Origin: Amyelois transitella
Taxonomy: Eukaryota > Arthropoda > Insecta > Lepidoptera > Pyralidae
Direction of reading: 5' to 3'
Assembly (NCBI RefSeq): GCF_032362555.1
Contig: NC_083506.1
Location: 9,843,501 to 9,907,500 of the forward strand
DNA: 64,000 bases
Part shown: in pieces, positions 1 through 13,600 of the stretch
Layout: every line of letters starts with the position of its first letter
Numbering within the stretch: the first letter of the stretch is position 1
Made by a program: the position numbers and the translations under genes
Notes under the pieces: model-generated
Databases searched by the model: none
What the model saw: the letters and a program-made list of their open reading frames with translations, nothing else
What the model was told of the DNA's origin: nothing

Positions 1-3000
1 CAGTGTGTGCCTTTTTAGCATGCTGCGTGTCTATTGCAGCATATGCTCAGGGAGGTATAGGTAAGTTTACAATTGTTAAAAGTATTGTATTTAATTAATT
101 CTTATGTAAAATATCACATACATAGTTACATACCTGTCTGGAGCCAACTCCGAGCATCTAACAGTTCGGAATTCCACGGAAAAAGGTACATGACATTCTA
201 GCAGTCATACCAAACCTGACCTGGACCTCATGGCCCGAAGCATAGCTTACTATGCTTATAATATCCAATATTTTCTTCATAAATAAATTTATTATATATA
301 ATAATAAATCCTGTTTGTCTCAAAACCAACTTGAAATATACAGGTAGTATTGATAGTATATACATATATTTAAGCTGATTGACCGATAAGCGTACCATTA
401 TGTATTGGTAAGTATAGGTACTCATTTAAAACAGATAAAATAAGAAGTAGTATTACTGCTCTCACAAAATAGTGGTATTACCTTAGTCTGTTTCGTTCTT
501 TGTACAGAGCGTGCGAAATGAGATAAGGAAGCTGAAAGGTAATCCTTGTTTCGACGTGATGTAAGCAACGTCAAAGCTTATTTAAATAATAAAAATTATG
601 CAGTACGAGTATTAATGAATACCGCACCCATTATTCGTAAAATAAGTATTCTTTAAGAGAGTTTCATGATGATAAGAGAACATTGTTAGATAACATACTT
701 CTTCTATCTCCTGATTCTGTCTTTTAATTGCGTTTCCCCGCTTAAGGCCGTAACTGGGTCTTACGCCGGAGTAAAATGCCTGTAAAATATTTTCATAAAG
801 GACACTTACTTACAGTATCTCCTAAGAAACAAGGAAGTATCTGTAAGATCATCGGTAGATTTTGTAGCAAATCAAGAATGGGTGCGCTGTCAGAGTAAGC
901 AAACGCGAGAGCAGCGGACGAGTTGCCATGATTCGGCTCGTATACCCGGAAGGTTGGTAGAGCCAGGGTAGTGGTGGGATAGATACTCACTTCTACATAT
1001 TAAGAGAGAATTCTCAGAACACCCTCTTACCTGTTACAGACGCGACATTCGGCCTGCCGTGGTACGTGAAGGCGTACTGGTTCAGCTTCAACGCAGCAGT
1101 TCCGATCGCGTTCTTCATTACAGCGTTCTACTACGCCTTCTTATCTTCTATGGGTAAGGAATATAGGCAGGACACATACTTTCTCATGAATAATACATAC
1201 ACAGTACATACATAACTATGACAGAGCCAACAGTCTTAAAAAAAACTTAAAGTCTGCGTTGATGGAATTGAGACACAAATTGAGTCATTTTGATTGCTAT
1301 CTTTGATTATAAAAGCACGCAGATAGTAATGTGCCTTTTTTAATTTGCTTGGAGCCTGTGAGATTTGTCTTTTCTAGAAATGTAGTAGATATTCATCATT
1401 GCTGTGTAACTTTGCTCGTGTGGCAAGCTCATTATGCAGCAGGGGATAACTACACGCTGATAGAAGAGGCTTCTTTTTTTAAAGCTATGTCACTTCGAGC
1501 ATTTTTCAAAAGAGTTTTGAGGTTTAAAAAAAGGTTAGATCCTAAAGGTTAAAGTCTATTTCTGCTACCTTTGTTATTATTTTGCAATTAACAAATCTTT
1601 AAAATTACATTCTTGGTTCTGTTTTTATTAAAAGGTTTAAAAAAAAGTGAATTAATCTAGGTATTAAATGAATTCCGTGTTTGCAGTATTGTATATTTTA
1701 CTCTATAATGCATATATTTCAAATTATATGGATGCACTTCAAGTTTGGGGTAAAATTTTCACACAAAATCTCTCTCTTTTCCTTGATATAACAATAATAT
1801 TCATATGATTATATGATATCTACTTAATTGAAAATTGAATGATTAAAGTGAATTATGCAAAAAAAATATTTGAGATAATATTCATAACTTATGATTAGAC
1901 AGTTTTTATATGGTTGATTTTGTTATGATGATACTAATTCTGATAACGAAATACTTAAAAGGTAGATAAATAATCGAATCGCAATTTCTGAATACAGAGG
2001 AAAACCCATATTTTTAACCATTTTCCTAATATTTTTTTAAGTATATAAGATACGAAACAAATTCTTATTATTTCTTATAATTTACTCGCCTACACTGTGT
2101 CTCTTACGAATTGCTTTTATTTTATCCTAGACTAGCTGACCCGGCAAACACTGTTTTGCCAATTTTTTTTATATATTATTACGGAACCCTATTTTTTTCC
2201 AAAATATAATATAGTCTATGTTACTCGTGGATAATGTAGCTTTCGAATGGTGAAAGAATTTTTAAAATCGGTCCAGTAGTTTTTGAGCCTATTCAATACA
2301 ACCAAACAAACAAAGTTTTCCTCTTTATAATATTAGTGTAGATGTAGATTAGTGTAGATAAAGACAATAAAAAAAGTAGACAGTGAACTGATAGAGTGAC
2401 AGTGACTGTAGTCTCCGCCAACCCCTTCGGGAAAGAGGCGTAATTGTATGTATTAATGTATGTATGTATAAACAAAATCTTTAACTTTCTCCACTTTTTC
2501 TTCTTTATCTCTGGTTATCTCTGGTCCAAAAAAAGAGACTTTCTGTCTCTTCTCTGTAACTGTCATGTTAATTCTATATTTTTATCTAACATAAGTTACA
2601 ATTATAATTTCCAGGGGAGGAGTTCGCAATTAACCAAGTTCTGGACTTGTTTATCCACGGGATAAACTCCGTCCTGATGATGTGTCTGTTGCTCACAGCT
2701 CAACACCCCTCCCTTATTTTGCACTTCTACCAACCTATTAGCGTTACTCTGGTCTACTTGGTCTTCGGCATCATCTACTATTTCGCTGGAGGGACTAACC
2801 CGTAAGTTAAAATAAATTACCCTTTTATACTTCAATCTCTGCACTACTACATGCGAGTCAATGGGTGGCAGGTTTTTAACCGAAGCAACTCCCATTTGAC
2901 CGCAACATCTGCTGGGATAACTAACCCATATTAGATCATGATTGTACGCGTCAAGATGCCTGAATATACGGGTTTCTTCACGATATTTTTGCCTATCTTT

Positions 3001-3422
3001 AACGCATCGATTAGTAATGAGGTATTTGATTCTGTGCGTTAGCATATTTTTTACACAAGAAGTATAAGTCTATGGTCTCATAAACTACTGCGCTGGAAGG
3101 ATCAACCAATAACTCAAAAGATCCTGTTTGCATTGTATTCATCACCAACTTCTTAGAGTTTTTTAATGAAGTATTAATTTATTCTCCTTTCATTTCCTGG
3201 CACAGATAATTTATTATGATTTTTATACGTTACAGGAACGGAGACCCATGGATCTACCCAAACATTGACTGGAGGGATCCCGGCCCCGCTACTGGCATGG
3301 TGTTCGCGTCAGCAGCAATGATAATCATCATCCACCTCCTTGTCGTCCTCATATCCCTGGCTAGAGACTGGTTCTCAAAGCGGTACATAAGGGACTCCAG
3401 AACAATGTCTTTTAACTCATAG
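1..3422 (+). CDS. Rolling stone-like membrane protein, copy A (5' end outside window)
   Basis: Member of the rolling stone (rost) family, multi-pass membrane proteins first known from Drosophila myoblast fusion. Coding exons read as 3-60 (end of a first exon), 1040-1153, 2615-2801 and 3236-3422 (stop TAG), with GT-AG borders and intron phases 1, 1 and 2 that join without a stop. The visible 181 residues show the family landmarks: LPWYVKAYW at the start of exon 2, NSVLMM and LHFYQP in exon 3, YYFAGG at its end, and WIYPNIDWR followed by a hydrophobic segment and a short basic tail in the last exon. The N-terminal part lies upstream of base 1. Copies B and C downstream share the same plan, so this is the first visible member of a tandem array. 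The family call is firm; the role in this insect is not known, and none of the copies can be called the true rost orthologue from this window. Confidence 0.85.
2129..2345 (+). repeat. Dispersed repeat, non-LTR-like 3' end (intron of rost A)
   Basis: Begins near 'ctagctgacccggcaaac' and ends near 'tataatattagtgtagat', a tail that recurs in lepidopteran genomes. It sits in the intron before exon 3 of rost copy A. No coding content is left. Recognised by pattern memory, not by a library search. Confidence 0.5.
2390..2475 (+). repeat. RT-LINE 3' tail fragment
   Basis: Short copy of the unit ending 'gggaaagaggcgt' plus TGTA repeats. The same terminal text is seen at 20330-20395, in reverse at 33840-33990, and weakly at 62868-62965. 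Only the last tens of bases of the retroelement remain. Confidence 0.55.
2860..3060 (+). repeat. Dispersed repeat fragment (intron of rost A)
   Basis: Contains a degraded form of the text seen at 21135-21225: an atcatgattgtacg-like stretch, then 'cgggtttcttcacgatat'. This looks like a worn 3' end of a non-LTR element. Low sequence conservation makes the borders uncertain. Confidence 0.35.
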
Positions 3423-4025
3423 GAAAAACAATATTGTGATCATATGCTCTCTAAGATAAGTTATTGATTAAACGTAAAATATGCCATTGTTATTTTCCCA
3501 TTAAGCTTTTGTTCTAAGAACAAGCTTAGTTCTCATAACGTACCTATCCCTTTCCTTTTGTTCTCTGTTAAAAACAATTATTATTGTCAGCCGACGTTTC
3601 TTGCCTCCTGACTATATAGGATGTAACCAGAGAAATCAGAATAATATTAATTCTTTGTATACGTCCCTTTTGAAATAGCGAGCTGATTTGATCAGGTTCC
3701 TTATCCAGCATACGCTAGCAGCTCCTTGTAACGCCAACAGGTTCATATTTGCAACTTCAAAACTGTTTTACTTAAAGACAATACGGTATGTCAAGCATCC
3801 TATCTTTATAATCTATTTAATATATAGATTATTTAAAAAAAAATAACAATAAAATTGAATAACCGGTACTCCACACCTCGTGGTGAGTCATCACGAAATT
3901 TGGCATGATTCAAATATACCTACATATAGGTCGGTCAAAAGATAACAAACGATATAGAATATTGGCAGCTGATACGTTATTGATAAGGTATTGGTGTGTA
4001 AAGTAGTAAGCGCGGTATAATCACT
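3423..4025. other. Intergenic spacer between rost copies A and B
   Basis: No coding potential seen. It must hold the 3'UTR of copy A and the promoter of copy B, including the GATA-like sites at 3941-3990. Confidence 0.6.
3941..3990 (+). promoter_or_regulatory. GATA-like sites upstream of rost copy B
   Basis: GATAACAA starts at 3941, and a second GATA core (TGATAAGG) lies at 3981-3988, within 90 bp of the copy B ATG. These fit the WGATAR consensus of GATA transcription factors. The same GATAACAA word stands 129 bp before the ATG of copy C. Binding is inferred only; no clear TATA box was seen. Confidence 0.3.
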
Positions 4026-7000
4026 ATGAGCGGTATAAAAAAGTATTTCAAAGAGCAGTGTCAGCTGCGAATGTGTGGCTTGGAGCATGCCAACCCGACC
4101 GAATTCTATCTGAGTGTTTGGCAGACCAACAGATCAGCTACTCCTTTATTTATTTTGCGCCTGATCTTGTTTCTCGGTTCCCTCGGCATTGTGTTAGCAT
4201 CGTCTATCTTGTACATCCAGAGCGGTATATACAGGTTCTGGTTTATCTATTTGACACATTGGGGCATCACCATCAATGTTGTGACCACAGGATTCGCTAC
4301 GGCAGTATCGGCGAGATCTTTCTTCTATGGACCTAACAGTAAGTGCAATTTACATTTTGAAAATGGAACTGTTGTCATCGCATATTTTTATTTCACTACG
4401 CGGAAGCCGGAAAGGAATTTTACTACTCCTACTGCACTACTGTCTATATGCGTTTTGCATAACCATAACGATGGAGGAGTCTTGCTACAGCTGAAGCGAT
4501 AAAAACTTATGAAAATAAAAGATTTGAAGGCGGCAAATGTTTGCCTATTTTCCATTTATATTTACCTTATTTCCTTTCAAATAAATAATTTACTGTTGAA
4601 AGATATCTAAAAGTAAAAACCATATAAGTATCTATAGTTTTCTTTGGACAAAAAATAATTTCCTAAAAATAAAACATCTTATCCCGGGCACTTTACATAT
4701 CCTGTTAGCTCACTACAATGTATGATTTGACTGGCACCTGCCTACTCTCAATTTGTTTTTTAAACAGGAACCAAACACCAGCTGCCATGGTACATGAAAA
4801 CCTACTGGATATTATACAACATTGCGGCGCCATTGGCTTTCCTCATCACGCTTTTCTACTGGACGGTCTTGTTTGAAGGTATGTCAAAATTTACAGGATC
4901 TTATATGCCTTTGACTTATGTTTTGATCACGATTTATTTAATTTATAAACTTAAACTAACTCAATGTACCTACTCAATAGGCCCAAGAGATCATGAATTA
5001 ATAAGTTATATAGGTTCCTACTAATAGTTCAAAAAAAGTTCAAAGTTCTCTTTGATGGGATGCAAAAAATAAAGTTCTACCCTTGGTAGGTATACCTGAT
5101 GGTTTTTAAACGTTACTCAAATTTTCCGACAACGTTTTCAAAAGGAATAATAAAGAAGTCAAAATAAGTAACCTATGTACTTACCAAAGATTAATATGAA
5201 TTTCCATAGAAACTTAAATTTTCTAGAAATTGGCAGGTGTTAAAATTAAAAAGCTAAATATTATAAATAGGACTACCGACTATTTTATCATTAGGTATAG
5301 TATGCGAATATTGTTTAGAAATACATGCTAACCTTGCGTTTAATATTTGGGTGATGAAAAACCACTCCTACCCATCTTTATTATTTAAAAATAAAGGATT
5401 TTATTTTATTTTATCAGGATTACAGACGTCAGGTATGGAATAATATTTCATCGTATAAAACAGGTAGGATTGATTGTATTGGGGTTATTATGTCTCCGCC
5501 TTCTAACCGAATCTGCATCGAGACTAATACCTACCACTCGTAATATTGCCGAAAAAATAATAATGACTAAGTTATACGTATACGTATACTATACATACTA
5601 TAAATACTAAATTATGTACGTATATAACAATAAAACGTCTTCACTAGACCCTATAGAATGATCATAGACAGTTTAGAATAGTTTACATAGTTAGAGAATT
5701 AGAACGTGTAAAAATTAATATTTTCATTCTAATAAATTGGTGCATGTCAATGCACACAAGTCTTTGCCTTGACACATTTTTTGCATTCTATATAGTTAAG
5801 TAGAAAACGCGTGAAGAGCCAACAAACAAATAACCTTACTTTCGCATTTATAGTTGGGATATATTAGTTGGGATAGTATGGGTTTATCATACACTAGTCT
5901 AAGTATCAGATGAACGTTTTTTTAAATACCAAATTACTTACATATTAAATGTAGGTAAGGTTTCATTTGGAATTTGATTGGTATATAACATGAGCATTGC
6001 ATTGCATCCTGTTGAAGCCGGGCGTAGAGAATAAACAACCAAAGCCTAAATTTCTTAAATCAAAGACACGTTGAAACAATTATGTATACATTTTAGCTGG
6101 GGTTCAAGAGGAACTGAACTATGGGCTCGACATAGCGGTCCACGGGCTCAATTCTTTGGTGATGCTGCTTTTGGTGATGACGTCAGCTCAGCCCACGAGG
6201 CTGCTCCACTTGTACCAGCCCGTCCTCTTCGCACTGCTGTACTTCTTGTTCACGCTCATCTTCTACTTGGCCGGAGGCGTTGATATGTGAGTTTATGTGC
6301 ATTTGATATGTGCATTTAGGATGAATAAGAGTTTGAGTATAACATATAACTACTTACTATAAGATAAGAAGAACCAATGTAGCCATTTCAATGTTATTCT
6401 ATTGCAAATCTCACTTCAATACACAAGCCTTTATATTATCTCGTGGTGGCGGTTTAAGAACACTAGATACTTTTTATGTTAAAACTTGACCATTTGACGG
6501 GACTTCACTCACATGGAAATTTCCAGAAATAAAATAGACTTTCGCTCCTGAGACTATCTATTTTTACATTTCCACAAATCAGTTTTTGAGTTTACACTCT
6601 GCAAACGAAAATACTGTAGGTAAATACAAAATCTTGTTTTTTCATATTATTACTGTGGGTTATATAGGGTAGCATCTAGAAAGTTTATGGAAGTAGTAGA
6701 GATACCTACTATGAATGTAGGTATAAGAACTAAAATCTTAACTTGTTATGTAGGAAATTTATACATCATCCAATATTCTATTGTTTATCCATTATATCTC
6801 AATCGTCGTCGGCAGGTGCATTGTAATTTATTTCTCGCGATCATGTACCTATTTATGACTAAGCGATAAACGCTTATGCTCTGCTTTGTTAAAAAATTAC
6901 ACGCGATCTAACAGTTCAGCAGCAACTTCCTAATGCGCACTTCAAAATACATAGCATAAATACGATCATTATAACAGTAGGGTTTATAAATGCCGTGTGG

Positions 7001-7775
7001 TTCCCGGCTCGTGAAAATAGAACCACATCTCTTTGCCATGGATGTCGACAAGGCTACTAATAGGCACACTCATCTCGTGCAGCTTATGCTAATCAATATT
7101 CCCTAAAACAAAAAAGAACCTACAATGGTTACGAACGTCAAACGGGAGTCGCTTCGTGTAAAAACCTGACTAACAATATTGGATCATGATCAAAAGGCGC
7201 ACCGTAAGCTTCTCTCCAGGGAGGTGGGGGATTTAACTGGGATCAACGCCAGCTAGGAAGGATCATTATTACGGAGCTAAGATGTAAGGAAATTAGGAAT
7301 TCATTATTTTATTTTATCAGGTGTAGGTAAGTAGGTTCTACTTTACTACTTTATCAAGTAGCTCTTTGTTCACCAAGCAAAGGCATCAATTTCAAAGTTA
7401 ACAAAGGCGCCTCCGTTCGCTTGAAGTGGGTTTGTTTAAGATAATTTTTTTTCGAGATGATTCTAAAACATTATTCGAAATGTCATTTGAGCAATCAACA
7501 CGCTAGAATAATCTAAAACTTAGAGTAATATTTATTATATTGATTACAGGCATCAGAACCCATTCGTGTACTACGTATTGGACTGGCGACGTCCAGGGCT
7601 GACGATCGGAGTGGGAGTACTGACGGGAGTCCTGTTGGTTATCCTGTACTTCCTCACTATCGGCTTCACCCTTGGCAGGGACGCAATTGCCAACAAACTC
7701 ATCGAGCCGTCGGTTTACGTGAAAGAAGAGGTGCCATTGAGGCAACCCACTGACAGAACACAAACTAGTGTCTAG
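4026..7775 (+). CDS. Rolling stone-like membrane protein, copy B
   Basis: Complete rolling stone family gene. Exons 4026-4338, 4768-4878, 6097-6286 and 7550-7775 (stop TAG) give 279 residues; intron phases are 1, 1 and 2, identical to copies A and C. The start is the first ATG of the open frame and begins MSGIKKYFKEQ, followed by a conserved soluble stretch (EFYLSVWQ) and then hydrophobic segments. Family motifs are present: FWFIYLTHWG in exon 1, LPWYMKTYW in exon 2, LHLYQP and FYLAGG in exon 3, and NPFVYYVLDWR in exon 4. The C-terminal tail is charged (YVKEEVPLRQ) and presumably cytoplasmic. The gene begins 603 bp after copy A ends. A GATAACAA motif lies 85 bp before the ATG. The function is inferred only from family membership (cell-surface, possibly cell fusion or adhesion). 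Confidence 0.9.
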
Positions 7776-8127
7776 TGTTGACCAGCGAAGAGTAGTTTGT
7801 ACTAACCTGCCAATGTTCTATTGGTCAGGAAATTGTCTGTCAACATATCTGGGATTTTTTTGCCTTACTACACTTTCAAAAGATTTCAGCTGAGCCGCCA
7901 TTGTAGATATTTTGAAAATTCCTTTCAATTTATAGTAAGTGTTTGCAGTCTTTTTAAGTTCTGCTTTGTATGTTTTTATGTAAGTCAACTATTTATTAAA
8001 AACCGTTAACTATTATAATGTTCCAGTATTTTACCTTAGCAATAAATTATATAGTTAAACATGAGTATTTCGTACTTATAAATCCTCTCTCATCTTTCCT
8101 TTGTATCTTTTTTGCACCCTCTGCTCT

Positions 8128-8176
8128 GCTGAGAATTGGGCTCCGAACTTCTGAAGTTCGGAGCCCAATTCTCAGC
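8128..8176. repeat. Perfect palindrome, 24-bp arms, 1-base centre
   Basis: Left arm 8128-8151 is the exact reverse complement of 8153-8176, with a single T between them. There is no flanking target duplication and no coding content. It is one of seven such foldbacks in the window. Confidence 0.95.
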
Positions 8177-8904
8177 CTGATTCCTCTCAAAATTCAAAAT
8201 TTTTATTCATTATTATAGGATACTTACTATATATCGCTTAATAATTGTCGTATGGTTTAACAAATTATGGTATAACTCTAAAATGTAGATTACTATACTT
8301 ACAATCTACATGCATATTATTATATGATATATTATAATCAAGTCCGTTAAAATGAAGTTTATTTTAAAGAAAAGAACATCTAAAAAAAGTACACGCGCAT
8401 GTACAATGATTTTATATATATTCTGTAGGGTTTATACGAGTAGGTAGCTAAAGTACCTTATATTTCTCCATTACGACGATAGTAATTATTGGAAAATCCA
8501 TTCTGATCTTGGAATCTCATGACCGTGAGGAATGAAGGTATGTAAGTAGATAAACATATATTTCTTACAGAATTGTCATGTTCGGTTTATTTTTTTAATT
8601 CATTTTTTTATGTTCTCAATATTTTATACATGAGCATTTAATTCCGTAATTGTAGTACAAAGACGCTACTTATTTCAATAGAAATCTCTTCCAATAGACC
8701 CATGAGAGGAGGGATGAATATTTTATTATTTCTTAAATAAGCGTTATATAAAACCTTAGAGTACTCCACTTAATTATAAATATTTAAACTCTCATTGGAG
8801 CTCACAGTTTTAAAAACATTACTTATTGTGCTTTATGGAGGTTCTGTCAGAGGATGGCTAAGAGTAGATACTTAAAGCCTACTTAATGTATATCTACTGA
8901 TATT

Positions 8905-9190
8905 ATAAAGCTGATGAGTTTGTTTGTTTGTTTGTTTGTTTGAACGCACTAATCTGAGGAACTACTGGTTCAAATTGAAAAAATCTTTTTGTGTTGAATA
9001 GACCATTTATCGAGGAAGGCTTTAGGCTATATTGTTATATAGCCTGCCGTAATGTTTCACGCTGCAACTTTAAGGAGCGAAGAAGTAATGGAAAATGTGA
9101 AAAAAATCGGGGAAAATTATTCATGCTTGAGGGTTTCAATGATGCCTAAATTAACTATTCCACGCGGACGAAGTCGCGGGCACAGCTAGT
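8905..9190 (+). repeat. Dispersed lepidopteran repeat
   Basis: Starts near 'actgatattataaagctgat' with a TTTG run and ends near 'ggacgaagtcgcgggcacag'. A second copy with the same internal text (aactactggtt, gtgttgaatagaccattta, ggggaaaattattcatg) lies at 26858-27236. Probably a non-autonomous element or LINE tail; the class is not determined. Confidence 0.65.
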
Positions 9191-10455
9191 TATAAATAAT
9201 TATGTCAATGAACACCGGGCGGGGTCTATGCTTTCCTCTTTTTGTCATTTATTAACTGATGGTGACTTTGTGAAACGTCACGGCCATATTGTAATGATGG
9301 ATGTTCCTGTTTGTAAACAAGGCGTAAAAAGAAGTTAAACATAGGAAAGTGATTTAATTATAAATAAAAACTGCAAACTTTATATTAATATTATATGCCT
9401 ATACAAAATATGTGTATTTTAAGCATAAGTGATTTAACTACCCTTTGATGCTGTTAGCTGTTGGTATAAAATGCTTCATAGGTACTTCTTTTGAAGTTGA
9501 TTGAGAATAAAGAAAGCATCAATATAAATTTCGTGATCGTGATCTTGGAGAAAAATTTACAATCATAATGGTTTTTACAGACTACTTCGTGTAAGTACTC
9601 ACCTTAGTCTTGAGCAAAGGGATATAATTTAGTCTTTATAAATAAACTAAGTACCTCGTATGTCTTCGATGTTTTCCTACGTGCGAACGTACCTATTAAT
9701 GCTTATTTACGTTTATATTAAATATAATATGGTGGAAAACTCCAAGTTACAACGAACCACGTGATGGTATGTCCCGCAAACAATATGTTTAATGCAATTA
9801 AATAGCCCAGAAATCAGTAAGTTGCATATGTTGTAAATGCAAGGTAACAAGATAGATTTTTCTCTTCCCGCTTATCCTCGCAAATTGCGATCACCTATCA
9901 ACTCTCGCCAGTCGTCTGCTCCGAAGGTTTTACAAAATTATCTGACAGAAAATATTTGTATGATCAACTCAACCTACAACGCGTTCAAGTGTAGGGTAGA
10001 CCTAATTCCCCTATCTTTATCGCCCCGTTAGTTTTTACTTTTATTTACTGTAATTACTGGCTTCGTTAATTGTACAGCAACGAAATTCTCTTGCTGCTAA
10101 ACCTGTTTATAAGTAATTACATAAGCTAAGTTGGCAATGTTTGCGTAAGTTTGGTTATTGCTCGCGGCGCCGCCTGCACTTCAAGACGCACAGTTTGGAA
10201 CGCTGCTGCTGCGCGCGCGCCGGACTACAGACTCGCGCGCACTCCTCGTACTCCTCGTAACTTAAAATAAATTATTCCTTCTCTTACCAATAAATTGTAA
10301 GAACAATGAAATTACTAACATAAACTATTAAATAAGTGTACTTATACAAAACTCAAGTAACCATAAAATTGCCCAAACGATACACAAGTAGATATTTATC
10401 TCTTCCAAAATAAACAGCCAGTTATTGTGTCCAATTTAATAGATTAAACTAGATA

Positions 10456-10483
10456 TTGATAATGTGAGTCTCACCGATAACAA
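10456..10483 (+). promoter_or_regulatory. GATA-like sites upstream of rost copy C
   Basis: Two GATA cores lie here: ATTGATAATG around 10456-10464 and GATAACAA at 10476-10483. The latter word is shared with the upstream region of copy B. A TCAGT initiator-like sequence follows at about 10569. All is inference from motif matches. Confidence 0.3.
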
Positions 10484-10604
10484 GTGATCCGATACTCTCA
10501 CTATCCTTCATTCCTCGGTGCAGCGTTGCGAAAGACTTATCTCCCTCTATCGAATATCACCAAATTTAATCAGTGTCGTGGGAATTTAGTGAGTGTTCGG
10601 TAAA

Positions 10605-13600
10605 ATGGTGAAATGTTATAGGAAGACAATATCGTTGTCTGAAGCGTGGGTTTCTTCGAGCGAGAGGTTGAGTGATTTTTACGCGTCGTCATGGCAACGG
10701 GGAGATTCTCCGGTGCCGCTGTTGGTGGTGCGACTGGCGTTGGTGACGGCGGCCATCGCCGTGCTGTGCTGGTCCCTGGTGGAAGGCTGGAACGTCCGCT
10801 GGCTGCTGTTCCTCACCAACTGGGGCCTCCTGCTCGTCACTATGATGCTTCTCAGCGGGGTGCTGGTTTCATTTGTGGCAGTGTGCAAAACGTCTTCCGG
10901 TGAGTAAATATTCTTTATTTATTTATTAATTTTCCAAATTTAAAATAACCATTAAGTAAATTATTTAATTTTATAAGTAAACGTAAATTTATAATTGAAA
11001 TTGAAAGCATAATAGGTGAACATAACTTTTAAACCGATTTTTGCTACCGTGTGGACTCCCGAAATATCATCATCCTTACCAAATCATCATTACCTATGCC
11101 TACCTGTATGTAGTGTAGTGTAGGTAGCTCAAATTTTAAAGAAATCTGTTCAATGACAATACGTTGGTAAATAAAAAAGTATAACAAGAGAAGCTGGCTC
11201 CTGGAATAAAGCCTCGCATTTTTGTACAACAATTTATTTACAAACCTAAAAATGTAGGAACTTCACAAATAAGGTGCCTACCTACTAATTAGTAATTGTT
11301 CTATCTTTGGAAGCGCACAGAAGTCACGTCTCTTTATAAAGACGATAACATAATGTTTACATGTGGTTCGCTCGTTCTAAAGGGTCATTATTAGTTAGAT
11401 TTTATTGTAATGCCTACAAATTGTTATTTCTTAGCAGTAACATGACCCAAATACAGATTAAATAAAACTAAAGATTGACACTCCATCAACCGTAATTATT
11501 TTAATCTTCCAATCTCTACCTTCTCCCTGCTAGGACATCAAATCAACATTCCCCAAGAAACCAAACATAATTAATTTCCCAATATCTGAATAATCTGAAG
11601 AGCCATATTGTTCCCGACACCAATAAAAAAAAGAATAAAACCACTCAATCTCATTCCGATGGATGTCGTAAAAGGCGACTAAGGAATAGCCATATAAACT
11701 TGGGATTCCTTTTTATAGGCGACTAGCTAGCAACATCAACAGATAATTTTCACCAATCCCAGAATTTTCTACGTAACATGTAGGTACTTACTTGGTTATC
11801 GGAACAGCACCTAAGCAATAATACTTGTAAGTGAATAACGTATTAAGATAATGTTTCTTTTTTTTTCTTCATGTCGAGGCCATGAGCGAAATGACATTAA
11901 TTTAAATTCATATCTAAAAATAAGTGAGAATGCTGAAGTAGAAAAGCCATAGAGGCAACTAGTGGAAACTCAAGTATGGAAGATATTGTAGATAACAAAT
12001 TCATATTTATTTGTGTAGGCAAAATTAAATTTAAACTTATACATTTTGCAAAGTAGCTACTTTCCTTATTCTACTGGAGGGTTGCCATTTTCGAGCCAAT
12101 CCATTTGGTTAGGATTTGGTTCAACCACTACAAGAATCACTTAACTCCACAGAGACAGACACCAGTTAGCTTTGAATAAGTATCTTCTCTTAATAATAAT
12201 ATAAGAAAAAAGACTAGAATCTACCTGTATCTATCAATCTATCTGTGACTAGTGGAATGGCAGGAGACAAAACCAATTCTAGAAGACGTAAAAAGTGGGA
12301 AAAGGTGACGATGAAGTATGTACCTATCTATATCTATTGTATGTATGTAAACTCTTTATTGCACATAAAAAGAATATAACAAATTACGAAACAAGTCATT
12401 GGATTTAGAAGACTTAGTACAATGGCGGACTTATCCTAATTGTGAATTCTTCCAACAATTAAAATATAGAGGAAAGTAACCAAATATGGGCTACCATTTT
12501 GTATTTGCCTCAAAAATAAAAAACTATTAAAAAATTAACCATTTATTGTGGTCAAAATAATCACACATACATTTTTAAAGAGCTAAGTAACAATCATATG
12601 TTCTTAATATTATTATATATTATTATCTTGAGCATTAAACAAAATATCAAAATAGATTCTAAATATGGAACAGGTACTTAAATATGGGCTACTAATAGAA
12701 ACTTAATATGTCTTCTACGAAAATAACAATTATAAATATTTACCTTATAAGAGATCAAATTACTTTGGTAGATGGAAGAAATCACATAATTTACTTACAA
12801 AAATCACATATCCAAGTGTCAAACTCTGGCCCAGCACAGTCATTATGTGCCCAGAGCTGACACATTAAACATCTTACCCACAGTTCTCCTGCCTCGTTTT
12901 CGGAAAAAAATTCCTGACGCTGCATCGGCAGTATCAGGAGCCTCTCTTCCTATAGGGGCATCTGGTTCACTATCTGAATCAAATTGGACATATTCTTCAC
13001 TTACACTTTCTTCTTTGGTCTTGGCTTTCTTATTTCCTAAACTTCTTTTCTTTTGCTTGGGTTTCTTATCTTTTGTTTTATTTTCTTTTTCAATTTTCTT
13101 CCTATTTGTTGCAATAAGGTCATTTTTATATGGAGACAAAGTTATGACCGAAGCCACAGCAGCCCATATTTAGGACCATAGTAATAGCCCATATTCGGAA
13201 TTCTTAACTAAAATAAATTTGATCTTGTTCTTTACAAATCATATATAGCAAGCAATAAATCGATCGAAAATCATAAAATTAAACTTATATTTTGCAATAA
13301 AACACATGGTTACAGTATTAAGACCTAATTTTCTTTGATTAAACAACACATTGATACGTACCTCAGAAAACTTTTCGACAGCAGCAACACAAAAACAGCT
13401 GACAATGGCGACAGCTCGCGCGCGATTGACGAGAGTGAGTGAGTGCGATGTAAAAGCGAATGAATGCGATGGACGATCGTCGTTTGTTGTGTCATTCGAC
13501 TGTAGGTTTTCGAGAATTGTTACTAGCCCATATTAAAGCACTAGCCCACATTTAGTTACTTTCCAAGGAAAATCTTTAAAATAATACTATAATTTTGTTC

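Larger units (their letters stand above)
7776..10604. other. Intergenic spacer between rost copies B and C
   Basis: No gene seen. It contains a 24-bp-arm palindrome (8128-8176), a dispersed repeat (about 8905-9190) and a GC-rich patch at about 10160-10260 that stands out from the AT-rich surroundings and may be promoter sequence for copy C. The rest is AT-rich and unassigned. Confidence 0.55.

Noticed and set aside
811-990. Extra exon between exons 1 and 2 of rost copy A
   Set aside because: A CAG occurs at 811-817 but all frames stop quickly, and exon 1 joins exon 2 in phase without it.
7180-7265. Possible LINE coding scrap (GGGGFNWDQRQLGRI)
   Set aside because: Too short and without flanking support to call.
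13351-13536. 61-codon frame near 13.4 kb
   Set aside because: Lies between the inverted ends of the Tigger-type remnant; no motif and no splice partner.
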